A stretch of DNA of 64,000 nt, taken from contig NZ_PTXL01000001.1 of assembly GCF_004343775.1 (NCBI RefSeq), positions 744,001 to 808,000 on the forward strand. The letters are read 5' to 3'. Made by a program: the position numbers and the translations under genes. The notes beneath the pieces are model-generated. The model ran no database searches, had not been told where the DNA came from, and saw only the letters and a list, made by a program, of their open reading frames with translations. This stretch comes from Burkholderia sp. SRS-46 (lineage in GTDB: Bacteria; Pseudomonadota; Gammaproteobacteria; Burkholderiales; Burkholderiaceae). This document shows, piece after piece, positions 8,533-17,701 of this stretch. The first letter of the stretch is position 1, and the number at the start of each line of letters is the position of its first letter.

Positions 8533-9519
8533 ATGGCCGCCTCGGGCACGCCGGCGATCGCGCCGCAGGTCGCGCAGCGCGCGGTCGAATGGTGGGTCGA
8601 CCTCCAGGGCGGCAACACGGACGCCGCGTTCGCGGCCGAGCTCGCGCGCTGGCGCGCGGCGGATCCGAGCCACGACGCCGCATGGCGTCACATCGAAGCC
8701 GTGCACGGCAGGCTGAGCCGGCTGGCCGACGGCCTCGACACGCGGGCCGCGCACGCGGCGCTGCTGCCGCCGCGCTCGAGCCGGCGCCGCGCGGCCGTGA
8801 AGGCGCTCGCGGTGCTGCTGTTCGCGGGCGGTGCGGCGTGGATGGCCGACCCGTCGCGGCGGTGGGCCGTCTGGCAGGCCGACGTGCGCACTGCGGTCGG
8901 CGAACGGCGCACGGTGACGCTTGCCGACCGCACGGCGGTCGTGCTCGACACCGACACGGCGCTCGACGTGCGCTTCGACGCCCGCGAGCGGCGCCTGCGC
9001 CTGCTGCGCGGCACGATCATGGTGACGAGCGGCCACGACGATCGCGCTCGCGCGCGTCCGCTGGTGGTTGCGACCGACGACGGCGAGCTTCGTCCGCTCG
9101 GCACGCGTTTCTCGGTGCGTCAGCGCGACGACGCAAGCCGCATCGAGGTGTTCGCGGGCGCGGTGCGGGTGCAGCCCTACCGCGCGCCGGCCGGCGCGCG
9201 CGTGATCGCCGCGGGCGAGGGAGCCGACTTCACGCGCGACGCGATCGGCGCGAGCGCGCCGCTCGATGCGTATGCATCCGCGTGGACCGACGGGATGATC
9301 GTCGCGTCGCGCATGCGGCTCGCCGATCTGGTGGCGGCGCTCGGCCGCTATCGCCGCGGCAGCCTGCGCTGCGATGCGGCCGTGGCCGACCTGCGGGTGT
9401 CCGGCACGTTTCCGCTGGACGAGGCCGATCGCGTGCTCGACACGCTGAAGACGACGCTGCCGATCGACGTCGCGTACGTGACCCGCTACTGGGCGACGGT
9501 CGTGCCGGCCGGCTCGTGA
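8533..9519 (+). CDS. FecR-type anti-sigma/signal-transducing membrane protein
   Basis: A 328-residue protein. The cytoplasmic N-terminus (VEWWVDLQGGNTDAAFAAE through DAAWRHIEAVH) is the DUF4880-type sigma-binding part. A single transmembrane helix near residues 80-95 (AVKALAVLLFAGGAAW) is followed by the periplasmic FecR domain (TAVGERRTVTLADRTAVVL, PLGTRFSVRQ, IEVFAGAVRV). It receives the signal from the TonB-dependent receptor and releases the sigma factor. Located 3 bp after the sigma gene and upstream of the receptor with its STN domain, the classical order for this circuit. Confidence 0.93.
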   Translation: MAASGTPAIAPQVAQRAVEWWVDLQGGNTDAAFAAELARWRAADPSHDAAWRHIEAVHGRLSRLADGLDTRAAHAALLPPRSSRRRAAVKALAVLLFAGGAAWMADPSRRWAVWQADVRTAVGERRTVTLADRTAVVLDTDTALDVRFDARERRLRLLRGTIMVTSGHDDRARARPLVVATDDGELRPLGTRFSVRQRDDASRIEVFAGAVRVQPYRAPAGARVIAAGEGADFTRDAIGASAPLDAYASAWTDGMIVASRMRLADLVAALGRYRRGSLRCDAAVADLRVSGTFPLDEADRVLDTLKTTLPIDVAYVTRYWATVVPAGS

Positions 9520-9621
9520 GCGCCGCCGAAAAAATCCTGCATCTGCGTGAGCTGTTTTCGCGTTTCGCGTGACATGGGTCATGAGAGCAGCACTGAACCC
9601 TTGCCTACCGACACTCCGATC

Positions 9622-12153
9622 ATGGCTTCCACCCGTCTGATGCGCCGCCGCCGACCGGCTTCCCGGCGCGCCTTGCCGCCGCGCCCGCGCGCGGCCACGT
9701 CCGCCGCACCCGCCGCATCGCGCGGCCTTGCCCACCGGCTGGCCGGCGCGGTCCTGCTGTCGGCGCTGCTGCCGATGCCCGCGCTGGCCGACACCGACGC
9801 CGCGCCCGCCAGCGCGCCGCGCGCGTCGCGCCGCGCGTTCGACGTCCCGGCCGGCCCGCTCGAAGCGGCGCTCAATCGCTTCGGGCGCGACGCGGGCATC
9901 CTGCTCGCGTTTCCGGCCGACCTGGCGGCCGGCCTGACGAGCGGCGGCCTGCACGGGCGGTTCGACGTCGAAGGCGGGCTCGACCGCCTGCTCGCGGGCA
10001 CCGGGCTCGTCGCGCTGCGCCAGCCGGGCGGCGGCTACACGCTGATGCGCACCGGCAAGGCGCCGGCCGCGCAGCCGGCGGCCGATGCGAGCGCCGGTGA
10101 ACTGCCGACGATCGCGGTGCGCAGCAGCGCGATCCGCGCGGAAAGCTACCGGCCGCCGCGGGAGGCGGGCGTGCTGCGCTCGGAGATCCCGCTGCTCGAC
10201 ACGGCGCAGGCCGTCGCGGTCGTGCCCGCGCAGGTGCTGCGCGACCAGCGTCCGCGCAACCTCGACGATGCGCTCGGCAACGTGAGCGGCATCACGCAGG
10301 GCAACACGCTCGCGGGCACGCAGGACACGATCATGAAGCGCGGCTTCGGCGGCAACCGCGACGGCTCGGTGATGCAGAACGGCATGCCGCTCGTGCAGGG
10401 CCGGGCGTTCAACGCGGCGGTCGACAGCGTCGAGGTGCTGAAGGGGCCCACGTCGCTGCTGTACGGGCTGATGGATCCGGGCGGCATGATCAACGTCGTC
10501 ACCAAGCAGCCGCAGCTCACGCGTTACAACGCGATTTCCCTCGGCGTGTCGACGTTCGGGCATGGCAAGAACGGCGGCAGCGCGACGTTCGATTCGACGG
10601 GGCCGATCGGCGATTCGCGGCTCGCGTACCGGCTGATCGTCGACCAGTCGAACGAGCAGTACTGGCGCAATTTCGGCGAGAACCGGCAGACCTTCGTCGC
10701 GCCGTCGCTCGCGTGGTACGGCCGCGATACGCAGGTCGCGGTGTCCTACCAGTACCGCACGTTCCATTCGCCGTTCGATCGCGGCACCGCGCTCGATCCG
10801 CGCACCAATGCGCCGCTCGACATCCCCGCGCGGCGGCGGATCGACGAGCCGTTCAACAACATGGACGGCGAATCGCATGTCGCGCAACTGACCGTCGATC
10901 ACCAGTTCAACGCGGACTGGAGCGCTCATTTCGGCTACAGCTACAACCGCGAAACTTACGACGCGAACCAGTTGCGCACGTCCGGCGTCGATCCGGTGAA
11001 GGGCACGATGACGCGCAGCAACGATGCGACGCACGGTTCGCTCAGCACCGACAGCTACGGGGTCGGCTACGTGAACGGCAAGCTGACGCTCGCGGGGATG
11101 CGTCACGACGTGCAGGTCGGCTTCGATACCGAATACCGCCGCATCTATCGCAAGGACATGCTGCGCCAGGCCGTGAAGACGCCGTTCAATTATGTCGATC
11201 CGGTGTACGGGCTGCTGCCGCCGTCGAGCACCGTATCCGCCAGCGACAGCGACCAGACCGACACGCTGCACGATGCGTCCGCGTTCTTCCAGGACACCGT
11301 TCACCTGACCGACAAGTGGATCGTGTCGGGCGGGGTCCGCTACATCACGTACAACCAGGTCGCCGGGCGCGGCCGGCCGTTCAAGGCGAACACCGACCTC
11401 AGTGGTTCGAAGTGGCTGCCGCGCGCGGGCATCGTCTACAAGTGGACCGATACGTTCTCGCTGTACGGCAGCTATTCGCAGTCGCTGAAGCCGTCGTCGT
11501 CGATCGCGCCGATGTCGGGCTACATCATCGACGGCGCGACGCCGCCCGAGGAAGCGACCGCGTGGGAAGTGGGCGGCAAGCTCGACCTGCCGGGCGGGAT
11601 GACGGGCACGCTCGCGCTGTTCAACATCGACAAGAAGAACGTGCTCGTGTCGCAGTACAACGACGCGACGAAGCTGACCGACTGGCGCACGTCGGGCAAG
11701 GCGCGCTCGCGCGGTGTCGAGCTCGACGTGTCGGGCAAGATCGGCGAACGCGTGAACGTGATCGCGAGCTATGCGTACATCGACGCGAAGACGACCGAGG
11801 ATCCGCTGTATGCGGGCAACCAGCTGTGGAACGTCGCGCGCCATACCGCGTCGCTCGCGGCCGTCTACGACTTCGGCACGGTGCTCGGCGGCGACGACCT
11901 GCGGATCGGCGCGGCCGCGCGCTACGTCGGCGCGCGGCCCGGCGATTCGGCGAACAGCTTCACGCTGCCGTCGTACGTGCTCGCCGACGCGTTCGCGACC
12001 TACGACACGCGCATCGGCAAGCAGACGCTGTCGTTCCAGCTCAACGTGAAGAACCTGTTCAACCGCACGTACTACCCGTCGAGCGCGAACCGCTATTTCG
12101 TCGCGGTCGGCGATGCGCGGCAGGTCTCGCTGCTCACGACGCTGCAGTTCTGA
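9622..12153 (+). CDS. TonB-dependent siderophore receptor with STN signalling domain
   Basis: An 843-residue outer-membrane receptor. The ATG at 9622 begins an unusually long, Arg-rich signal peptide ending about PALA. The STN domain follows (FDVPAGPLEAALNRFGRDAG), which contacts the FecR protein. A TonB-box-like LPTIAV precedes the plug (LDTAQAVAVVPAQVLRDQ, VLKGPTSLLYGLMDPGG). The 22-strand barrel ends in LLTTLQF. The FoxA/FpvA/Fiu-like pattern indicates a ferric siderophore, but the ligand cannot be named; no siderophore synthesis genes are present, so a xenosiderophore is possible. Its expression is probably driven by the sigma factor two genes upstream. Confidence 0.93.
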   Translation: MASTRLMRRRRPASRRALPPRPRAATSAAPAASRGLAHRLAGAVLLSALLPMPALADTDAAPASAPRASRRAFDVPAGPLEAALNRFGRDAGILLAFPADLAAGLTSGGLHGRFDVEGGLDRLLAGTGLVALRQPGGGYTLMRTGKAPAAQPAADASAGELPTIAVRSSAIRAESYRPPREAGVLRSEIPLLDTAQAVAVVPAQVLRDQRPRNLDDALGNVSGITQGNTLAGTQDTIMKRGFGGNRDGSVMQNGMPLVQGRAFNAAVDSVEVLKGPTSLLYGLMDPGGMINVVTKQPQLTRYNAISLGVSTFGHGKNGGSATFDSTGPIGDSRLAYRLIVDQSNEQYWRNFGENRQTFVAPSLAWYGRDTQVAVSYQYRTFHSPFDRGTALDPRTNAPLDIPARRRIDEPFNNMDGESHVAQLTVDHQFNADWSAHFGYSYNRETYDANQLRTSGVDPVKGTMTRSNDATHGSLSTDSYGVGYVNGKLTLAGMRHDVQVGFDTEYRRIYRKDMLRQAVKTPFNYVDPVYGLLPPSSTVSASDSDQTDTLHDASAFFQDTVHLTDKWIVSGGVRYITYNQVAGRGRPFKANTDLSGSKWLPRAGIVYKWTDTFSLYGSYSQSLKPSSSIAPMSGYIIDGATPPEEATAWEVGGKLDLPGGMTGTLALFNIDKKNVLVSQYNDATKLTDWRTSGKARSRGVELDVSGKIGERVNVIASYAYIDAKTTEDPLYAGNQLWNVARHTASLAAVYDFGTVLGGDDLRIGAAARYVGARPGDSANSFTLPSYVLADAFATYDTRIGKQTLSFQLNVKNLFNRTYYPSSANRYFVAVGDARQVSLLTTLQF

Positions 12154-12213
12154 CGGACCATTTGCCGCGCGAATCGTTGTGCGACGCGTCGTGCGGCCAC
12201 GGAGATCATTGGC

Positions 12214-12987
12214 ATGAACGGAAACATGAAGAACCTGAAACACCGCGCGACGGCGCTCACGCGGCGCGGCGCATTGCGCGCGCTCGCCGGTTCGGCGTTC
12301 GCGATCGCGGCGAGCGTCGCGGGCGTGCCACCGGCCTGGGCCGCTGAGCAGAGCGCACCGACCGCGCCGGCCACGCGCGTCGCGATGCTCGTGCAGACCG
12401 GCGGGCCGAACCTGAAGGTCGACGAGCGGATCGGCGCGCATCTGCAGACGCGCGGCTATGCGGTGCGCTTCGTCGACCAGGCCGCGACGCCCGACGCGGC
12501 ACGCGACGCCGACCTCGTGATCATCTCGTCGACCGTGTCGTCGAAGAGCGTGGCGGCGGGCTGGCGCACGCTCGACAAGCCGCTCGTGACCTGGGAGAAC
12601 GACCTGCTCGACGATCTCGCGATGACGGGCAAGCGCCACGACGTCGACTTCGGCGAGACCGGCAAGGAGCGCTACGTGTGGCTCGTCAACGCGCCGCACC
12701 CGATCGCGGCGGGGCTGCCGGCGGGCGCGACCAACGTGTACGGCAAGCAGGCGCCGATGAGCTGGGGCAAGCCGGGCCTCGGCGCGAGCATCATCGCGAC
12801 CGTGTACGGGCAGCCGGACAAGGCCGCGATCTTCGCGTACGAGAAGGGCGCGACGATGGACTACGAAGCGCTCGCGCCGGCGCGGCGCGTGATGTTCTTT
12901 CTCGACAACGATACGTTCGTGAACCTGTCGCCGGCCGGGCTCGCGCTGTTCGACGCGGCGCTCGACTGGGCCGCGGGCCGGCGCTGA
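12214..12987 (+). CDS. Tat-exported ThuA/amidotransferase-fold-like protein
   Basis: A 257-residue protein with a twin-arginine-type signal (ALTRRGALRALAGSAFAIAASV, cleavage near AWA). The mature part begins RVAMLVQTGGPNLKVDERIGAHLQTRGY and continues with VIISSTVSSK and TMDYEALAPARRVMFFLDND, suggesting a class I amidotransferase-like (ThuA-type) fold. I see no Cys-His-Glu triad. GGAG about 10 nt upstream supports this ATG. It follows the siderophore receptor by 60 bp and may belong to the same iron-regulated unit. Its function is unknown; a periplasmic role in handling the imported ligand is a guess from position. Confidence 0.65.
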   Translation: MNGNMKNLKHRATALTRRGALRALAGSAFAIAASVAGVPPAWAAEQSAPTAPATRVAMLVQTGGPNLKVDERIGAHLQTRGYAVRFVDQAATPDAARDADLVIISSTVSSKSVAAGWRTLDKPLVTWENDLLDDLAMTGKRHDVDFGETGKERYVWLVNAPHPIAAGLPAGATNVYGKQAPMSWGKPGLGASIIATVYGQPDKAAIFAYEKGATMDYEALAPARRVMFFLDNDTFVNLSPAGLALFDAALDWAAGRR

Positions 12988-13162
12988 CGGCGTTGCCGCG
13001 CGCCGCGTAGCGCGGCGGCGGCGTGAACGGATGCACGGGCTGGCCGCCAGCGCCGAGCGGGATTGAATGCGAGAATGCCGCATTCGGCCGCGCCCGCATG
13101 CGGCCGGCCCGTCTTGCGCCGCGCGGCACGCGCCCGCGCGCACCGTTCTCGAAGGAATGCCG

Positions 13163-13753
13163 ATGAACAGCCATATCGCTCCGGTGGAGCTCAGCAAAGC
13201 CTACCGTCTCCTGAATCACGGCCCGACCGTGCTCGTGTCGGCGCGCCATGCCGGCACCGACAACGTGATGGCCGCCGCGTGGGCCTGCGCGCTCGACTTC
13301 ATGCCGCCGAAGCTGACGGTCGTGCTCGACAAGTCCGCGAAGACCCGCGAGCTCGTCGAGCAAAGCGGCACATTCGTGATCCAGATCCCGACCGCCGCGC
13401 AGCTGCGGCTCACGCATGCGGTCGGCAGCCACAGCCTCGCCGAGCGGCCGGACAAGCTGCGCGATGCCGGCGTGACGCTGTTCGGCATCGACGGCCACGA
13501 CCTGCCGTTCGTCGCGGGCTGCTCCGGATGGCTCGCCTGCCGGCTGGTGCCGGAGCCGCACAACCAGCAGGCGTACGACCTGTTCATCGGCGAGGTGGTC
13601 GGCGCATGGTCCGACACGCGGGTGTTCAAGGACGGGCACTGGCATTTCGAGCACGCCGATCCGGCGCTGCGCAGCCTGCACTACATCGCGGGCGGCAATT
13701 TCTATGCGATCGGCGAGCCGCTGTCGGTCGACGCCGCGAAGCCCGACGCATGA
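13163..13753 (+). CDS. Flavin reductase-like FMN-binding protein
   Basis: A 196-residue protein of the flavin reductase/split-barrel family: LLNHGPTVLVSARHAGTDNVMAAAWACALDFMPPKLTVVLD is the typical flavin-binding start, followed by SGTFVIQIPT and a DVRDLP-like middle. Such proteins bind FMN and reduce it, or work with a partner monooxygenase. AAGGA at 13152-13156 supports the ATG at 13163. No monooxygenase is adjacent; the neighbours are the siderophore unit on the left and a convergent nitrilase gene on the right. A role in ferric-siderophore reduction is conceivable but unsupported. Confidence 0.83.
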   Translation: MNSHIAPVELSKAYRLLNHGPTVLVSARHAGTDNVMAAAWACALDFMPPKLTVVLDKSAKTRELVEQSGTFVIQIPTAAQLRLTHAVGSHSLAERPDKLRDAGVTLFGIDGHDLPFVAGCSGWLACRLVPEPHNQQAYDLFIGEVVGAWSDTRVFKDGHWHFEHADPALRSLHYIAGGNFYAIGEPLSVDAAKPDA

Positions 13754-13790
13754 CGCGCCATCGGGGCGGACACCGCGCCCCGGCGGGGCG

Positions 13791-14612
13791 TTACGGAATC
13801 AGCAGCTCGCGGCGCCCGTCCGCATGCTCGATGCGCTCGCCCGCGATGCGCAGGCGCTGATCCGTGCGGTAATCGTAGACGGCGCGCGCGGCCGCAAGCT
13901 GCGCGAAATCGAGCTCGACCGTATGGCGGGATTCGGTGCCGGCGGCTTCGAACAGCAGCTGTCCGAACGGATCGGCGGCGAGGCTGCCGCCCGCGAACAC
14001 GACGTCGTGCACGCTGTCGCCGACGCGGTTGGCGACCACCGCGAACACCTGGTTCTCCATCGCGCGCGCGCTCACCGAGGTGCGGTGCACGTGGCGATAC
14101 GGCTCCATGTTGCCGTCGGTCACGAGGATCAGCTCGGCGCCCAGCTCGGCGAGCGCGCGGCCGCTTTCCGGGAATTCGCTGTCGTAGCAGATCAGCAGGC
14201 CGATGCGCACGCCGCGCCATTCGACGGTCGCGTAGCGGTCGCCGGGCAGCACGACGCCGCGCTCGCTGACCCACAGGTGAGTTTTCCGGTAGCGCAGCGC
14301 GATGCCGTCCGGCGTGACGAACACGGTGGTGTTGTAGAACCGGCCGCCGTCGTTCTCGATCAGCCCGACGACCACGGCGACGTTGCGCGCGCGCGCCGCG
14401 TCCACGACCGCGCGCACGCTCGGGCCGTCGAGCGGCTCGGCCACCTCGGCGAGCATGCCTGGATCGAGGAAGCCGGTGAGCTGCGCTTCCGGGAACATCA
14501 CGATGTCGGTATCGGGCGCGCAGGACGCGATTGCGTCGAGCGTGCGTCGCAGGTTGTACGGCGTGTCGCCGTCGCGTCCGGCGAGCTGGTTGATGTCGAG
14601 CTTCAGTTTCAT
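13791..14612 (-). CDS. Carbon-nitrogen hydrolase (nitrilase superfamily amidase)
   Basis: A 273-residue cytoplasmic enzyme. The nitrilase-superfamily triad is visible: Glu42 (VMFPEAQLTGF), Lys110 (LRYRKTHLW) and Cys142 (GLLICYDSEFPE). It should hydrolyse an amide or C-N bond; the substrate is not evident. The length suits aliphatic amidase/omega-amidase-like branches rather than the longer nitrilases. The divergence-free layout puts a LuxR-type regulator gene immediately upstream on the same strand (130 bp away), suggesting a regulator-enzyme pair. Confidence 0.87.
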   Translation of the reverse strand: MKLKLDINQLAGRDGDTPYNLRRTLDAIASCAPDTDIVMFPEAQLTGFLDPGMLAEVAEPLDGPSVRAVVDAARARNVAVVVGLIENDGGRFYNTTVFVTPDGIALRYRKTHLWVSERGVVLPGDRYATVEWRGVRIGLLICYDSEFPESGRALAELGAELILVTDGNMEPYRHVHRTSVSARAMENQVFAVVANRVGDSVHDVVFAGGSLAADPFGQLLFEAAGTESRHTVELDFAQLAAARAVYDYRTDQRLRIAGERIEHADGRRELLIP

Positions 14613-14742
14613 GGGCGGCGGGAACGGGTTGCGGGACGGGCCAGTATGCGCCGAACCACGGAAATTCCCATCCCGCCGATGCGTTAACCCGTCGGGGGTA
14701 TTGCGCTGCCGCGCGTCGCGGGCAGCGCAGGCGCACGCGCGC

Positions 14743-15534
14743 TCACGCGTCGGTCTGCGCCTTCAGGAACAGCGAGAACAGCTCCGATTGCGAATTGATG
14801 TTCAGCTTGCCGTAGATGTTGCGGCGATGAACCTTGACCGTTTCCGCGGAGATCGACAGCCGGTTCGCCACTTCCTTGTTCGAGCGGCCACTGAGGATCA
14901 GCCGGATCACGTCGAGCTCGCGCGCGGTGAGCGGCGTGCCGAGCCGTTCCATCGCCCGTTCGATGCCGCGCGGCGCGCCGGACGGGCGGGGCGGCGCATG
15001 CTCGGCGGGGGCCGGCTCGAACGCCAGCCGCTGCCGCATCAGGCCGGACACCCACGGCCGCACGAGGTCGAGCAGCGCGACGTGTTCCGGGCTGAAGCGG
15101 CGCTTGCTGCCGAGCGACAGGCACAGCGTGCGCGCGTCGTCGAGCCGGACGTTGAACTGCACTTCGTCCTCGACGACGTTGTGCGTGAAGTACCGCGTGT
15201 AGTAGTCGGTCTCGCGGAAGCACTCGGGCGCGACGTCGGAGAGCCGGAACAGGCCGCTTTGCGGCGCTTCGCGGTTCGCGATGTAGAACGGGTCCAGCAG
15301 GTACAGGCCCTGCACGTAGTCGCGAAACAGCGGGTCGGGCCCGCCGCCTTCGTACGGGCATTCGGCGAACACCTGCGGGCGGCCGTCGTCGAACATCAGC
15401 GCGACCCAGCTGTCGACCGGCACGTATTCGTCGAGGAGGCGCACCAGCGCGAGCCAGAACCCCGGCTGGTCGAGCGACTCGACGAGCCGGCCGACCGACC
15501 GGTGCCAGGCGACATCCTGCAGGGTCAGGTTCAT
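14743..15534 (-). CDS. LuxR-type transcriptional regulator
   Basis: A 263-residue regulator. The C-terminal GerE/LuxR helix-turn-helix is clear (LTARELDVIRLILSGRSNKEV, then AETVKVHRRNIYGKLNI). The N-terminal 180 residues form a sensory domain with no receiver aspartate; it does not show the set of residues I would expect for acyl-homoserine lactone binding, although this is uncertain. The ATG at 15534 was chosen because the reading frame upstream is Arg/Pro-rich and non-conserved in character. It precedes the nitrilase-family gene on the same strand and may control it. Confidence 0.85.
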   Translation of the reverse strand: MNLTLQDVAWHRSVGRLVESLDQPGFWLALVRLLDEYVPVDSWVALMFDDGRPQVFAECPYEGGGPDPLFRDYVQGLYLLDPFYIANREAPQSGLFRLSDVAPECFRETDYYTRYFTHNVVEDEVQFNVRLDDARTLCLSLGSKRRFSPEHVALLDLVRPWVSGLMRQRLAFEPAPAEHAPPRPSGAPRGIERAMERLGTPLTARELDVIRLILSGRSNKEVANRLSISAETVKVHRRNIYGKLNINSQSELFSLFLKAQTDA

Positions 15535-15746
15535 GCGTTGTCCGTATAGGGTTGGCCGGTTCGGGCTGCGCCGGGGCCGGGAACGAAGTGCGAGATCGTA
15601 CCGCCGCCGCGCGCGGATGGCGAGGCGAAGTGCCGTCCAGCGACTAATATGGAAAGATCCAGCTCGTCGCGGCGCATGATCCGGCGTCACGCGCGGCGGC
15701 GCACGAGTCGCGGGCAACCGCGATCGCCGGAAGGAAGGAGCGCGAA

Positions 15747-16256
15747 ATGCGAAGAATCTACGTGCTGTTGCCCAACGCGAAGAGTGCGTCGCGGATCATC
15801 GACGAATTATTGCTCCGTCACGTCGAATGGCGGCATGTTCATGTGCTGGCGGCGCCGGGCGTGCACACCGAAAACCTGCCGCAAGCCACGCTCGCGCAGC
15901 GCAGCGACCTGCTGCCGGCGCTCGGGCGCGGCACGGCGGTCGGCTGGCTGTCGGGGATGGCGATCGGGCTCCTCGCGCTGGTGTTCCATCCGGAGGGGCT
16001 GAAGTTCGGCGCGGGCGCCGTCGTGCTGATCACGCTGATCAGCGCCGGGTTCGGCGCGTGGACGGCGACGATGATCGGCGTCAACGTGCCGAATACCCGG
16101 CTCAAGCGCTTCGAGGGCGCGGTCGAGAAGGGCGAGCTGCTGATGATGGTGGACGTCAAGACCAATCGCGCGGAGGAAATCGAGGCGCTGATCAAGCGGC
16201 ATCACCCGGAAGCGGACGTCGAAGGGCACGATCCGACCATTCCGGCGTTTCCTTGA
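15747..16256 (+). CDS. Small inner-membrane protein, DUF1269-like
   Basis: A 169-residue protein. It has a soluble start (MRRIYVLLPNAKSASRIIDE), two hydrophobic segments near residues 70-88 and 92-112 with glycine-rich character (AVGWLSGMAIGLLALVF; AVVLITLISAGFGAW), and a soluble ferredoxin-like C-terminus (GELLMMVDVKTNRAEEIEAL). This layout matches the DUF1269/YlaN-like class of membrane proteins of unknown function, often stress-related. AAGGAAGGAG just before the ATG is a strong ribosome-binding site. It stands alone. Confidence 0.75.
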   Translation: MRRIYVLLPNAKSASRIIDELLLRHVEWRHVHVLAAPGVHTENLPQATLAQRSDLLPALGRGTAVGWLSGMAIGLLALVFHPEGLKFGAGAVVLITLISAGFGAWTATMIGVNVPNTRLKRFEGAVEKGELLMMVDVKTNRAEEIEALIKRHHPEADVEGHDPTIPAFP

Positions 16257-16425
16257 GCGACAAGGCGGGCGCGGCGCGACGGCGACGATTGCGCCGCCGC
16301 GCCGTTGAACTCCCGCGATGCAGCGCGGCCGGCCGTCCGGCTGGCCGCGCGGGTTCCGCTCGTCGCGCAATCGCATCGACATGACCGGATTCCAGCGAGT
16401 CCGGCCGGTCGTCCGGCTCCGTTGA

Positions 16426-16674
16426 TCCGTCACTCCATGTTGGTACGCTGTCGCGAATGCCGAGTCGACCGAATGCGCGCACGCGCCGGCCCGCCGCGAG
16501 GAACGCCATTTCGAGATCGCGCCCGATACGACGGCCACCGGCGCCGTGTATCCGCTGACGGTGACCGAGACCGGCACGCGCGGCAGCCGCGCGATCCATG
16601 CGCGCTACACGGTGAAGTTCGACGAGACGCGCGGGCGCTCCGTGGTGCCGAAGGCGTTGCGGGAAGGGTATTGA
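16426..16674 (+). pseudogene. Possible gene remnant without a start codon
   Basis: An open frame of about 80 codons with natural-looking protein composition (EERHFEIAPDTTATGAVYP, then TVTETGTRGSRAIHARYTVK and a TGA at 16672-16674). It is bounded upstream by an in-frame TGA at 16423-16425 and has no ATG near its beginning; the first in-frame GTG is at about 16546. The third-position GC pattern looks coding. It could be the 3' end of a decayed gene or a product from an unusual start. I do not recognise a family. Confidence 0.35.
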
Positions 16675-16713
16675 AGCGCCGCGCGCCGGCGTGAGTGCGG
16701 CGCGCGGGCGGCA

Positions 16714-16733
16714 GCGGCGGCGCTTGCCGCCGC
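16714..16733 (-). terminator. Hairpin after the CdsA-paralogue stop codon
   Basis: An 8-bp perfect inverted repeat, GCGGCGGC/GCCGCCGC with a 4-nt loop, lies a few bases beyond the stop of the minus-strand cytidylyltransferase gene. There is no U-tract, so termination is only a possibility. Confidence 0.4.
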
Positions 16734-16737
16734 CGCG

Positions 16738-17667
16738 TCACACGTACAGGTAGCGGACGAGGTGGAAGAACACCGGCGCGGCGAAGCAGATCGAATCGAC
16801 GCGATCGAGCATCCCGCCGTGGCCGGCGATCATCGAGCCCCAGTCCTTGGTGCCGAGCGAGCGCTTGACGGCCGACAGCACGAGCCCGCCGACGAAGCCG
16901 GCGATCACGATCGCGAGCGAGATGCCGAACGCGGCGCCGAAGCTGAACGGCGTCACGCGATACAGCGACGCGCCGCACAGCGTCGCGAGCAGGCCGCCGC
17001 CGACGAAGCCCTCGATCGTCTTCGACGGCGACAGGCGCGGCGCGATCTTGCGGCGTCCGAACAGTTTGCCGACGACATACTGCAGCACGTCGCTGATCTG
17101 CACGACGACGAGGAAGAAGAACAGCAGCAGCGCGTTCTGCCCGGTGTAATGCGGAATGTCGAGGATCAGCACCGCGGGCGCGTGGCTCAGGCCGTAGACG
17201 CACACCATCAGCGCCCAGTTGATCTTCGCGTTGCGGCTCAGGAATTCGCGGGTGTCCTGCGTGAGCGCCGACACGAGCGACATCGCGAAGAACAGGTGCA
17301 CCGGCACGAAGATCGAATACATGCCGTACCAGTTGATCCCGAGCAGCAGGTACTGCACCGGAATCGCGACGAAGAACGCGATGAACAGCGTCGTGTGATC
17401 GCTTGAGGTGGTCGGCGTGAGCGTGATGAACTCGCGCAGCGTCAGGTACGACAGCACCGCGAACACGAGGTAGGTGATGTTGTTGCCGAGGCCGATCGCG
17501 ATCACCATCACCGCGATCATGGCCCACCATGCGCGGATGCGCTGGTTCAGGTTGACGATCGTCACGCTCGTGCCGCCGCTGCGCGCGCCGAGGATCGCGC
17601 CGATCACGGTCGCGACGCTCAGCAGCGCGGTGACGCCCGCGACCAGTTCCCAGAAAAGTGTTCGCAT
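16738..17667 (-). CDS. ynbB: CdsA-family phosphatidate cytidylyltransferase (YnbB-like)
   Basis: A 309-residue polytopic membrane protein with about eight hydrophobic segments. The CdsA signature is present near the C-terminus: GTKDWGSMIAGHGGMLDRVD, plus SPSKTIEGFVGGG. The enzyme family converts phosphatidic acid and CTP into CDP-diacylglycerol. The N-terminal RIRAWW stretch and the neighbours (PlsC, CDP-alcohol transferase, hydrolase-methyltransferase, lipid/tyrosine phosphatase) match E. coli YnbB rather than the essential CdsA, which is normally in the bamA-lpx region. It follows the plsC gene on the same strand by 34 bp. Confidence 0.88.
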   Translation of the reverse strand: MRTLFWELVAGVTALLSVATVIGAILGARSGGTSVTIVNLNQRIRAWWAMIAVMVIAIGLGNNITYLVFAVLSYLTLREFITLTPTTSSDHTTLFIAFFVAIPVQYLLLGINWYGMYSIFVPVHLFFAMSLVSALTQDTREFLSRNAKINWALMVCVYGLSHAPAVLILDIPHYTGQNALLLFFFLVVVQISDVLQYVVGKLFGRRKIAPRLSPSKTIEGFVGGGLLATLCGASLYRVTPFSFGAAFGISLAIVIAGFVGGLVLSAVKRSLGTKDWGSMIAGHGGMLDRVDSICFAAPVFFHLVRYLYV

Positions 17668-17701
17668 GTGGTAGTCCGGATGAAGAGGGGACGCGCCGCG
17701 C

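Noticed and set aside
7981-13197. A 1738-codon open frame on the minus strand
   Set aside because: It is a mirror of the sigma factor, anti-sigma, receptor and Tat-protein genes. Very high GC removes stops from the opposite strand; the translation is Arg/His/Val-rich without any family feature.
15807-16577. A minus-strand gene covering the DUF1269-like gene and the gap after it
   Set aside because: It is antisense to the DUF1269-like gene, which has a good ribosome-binding site and membrane topology.
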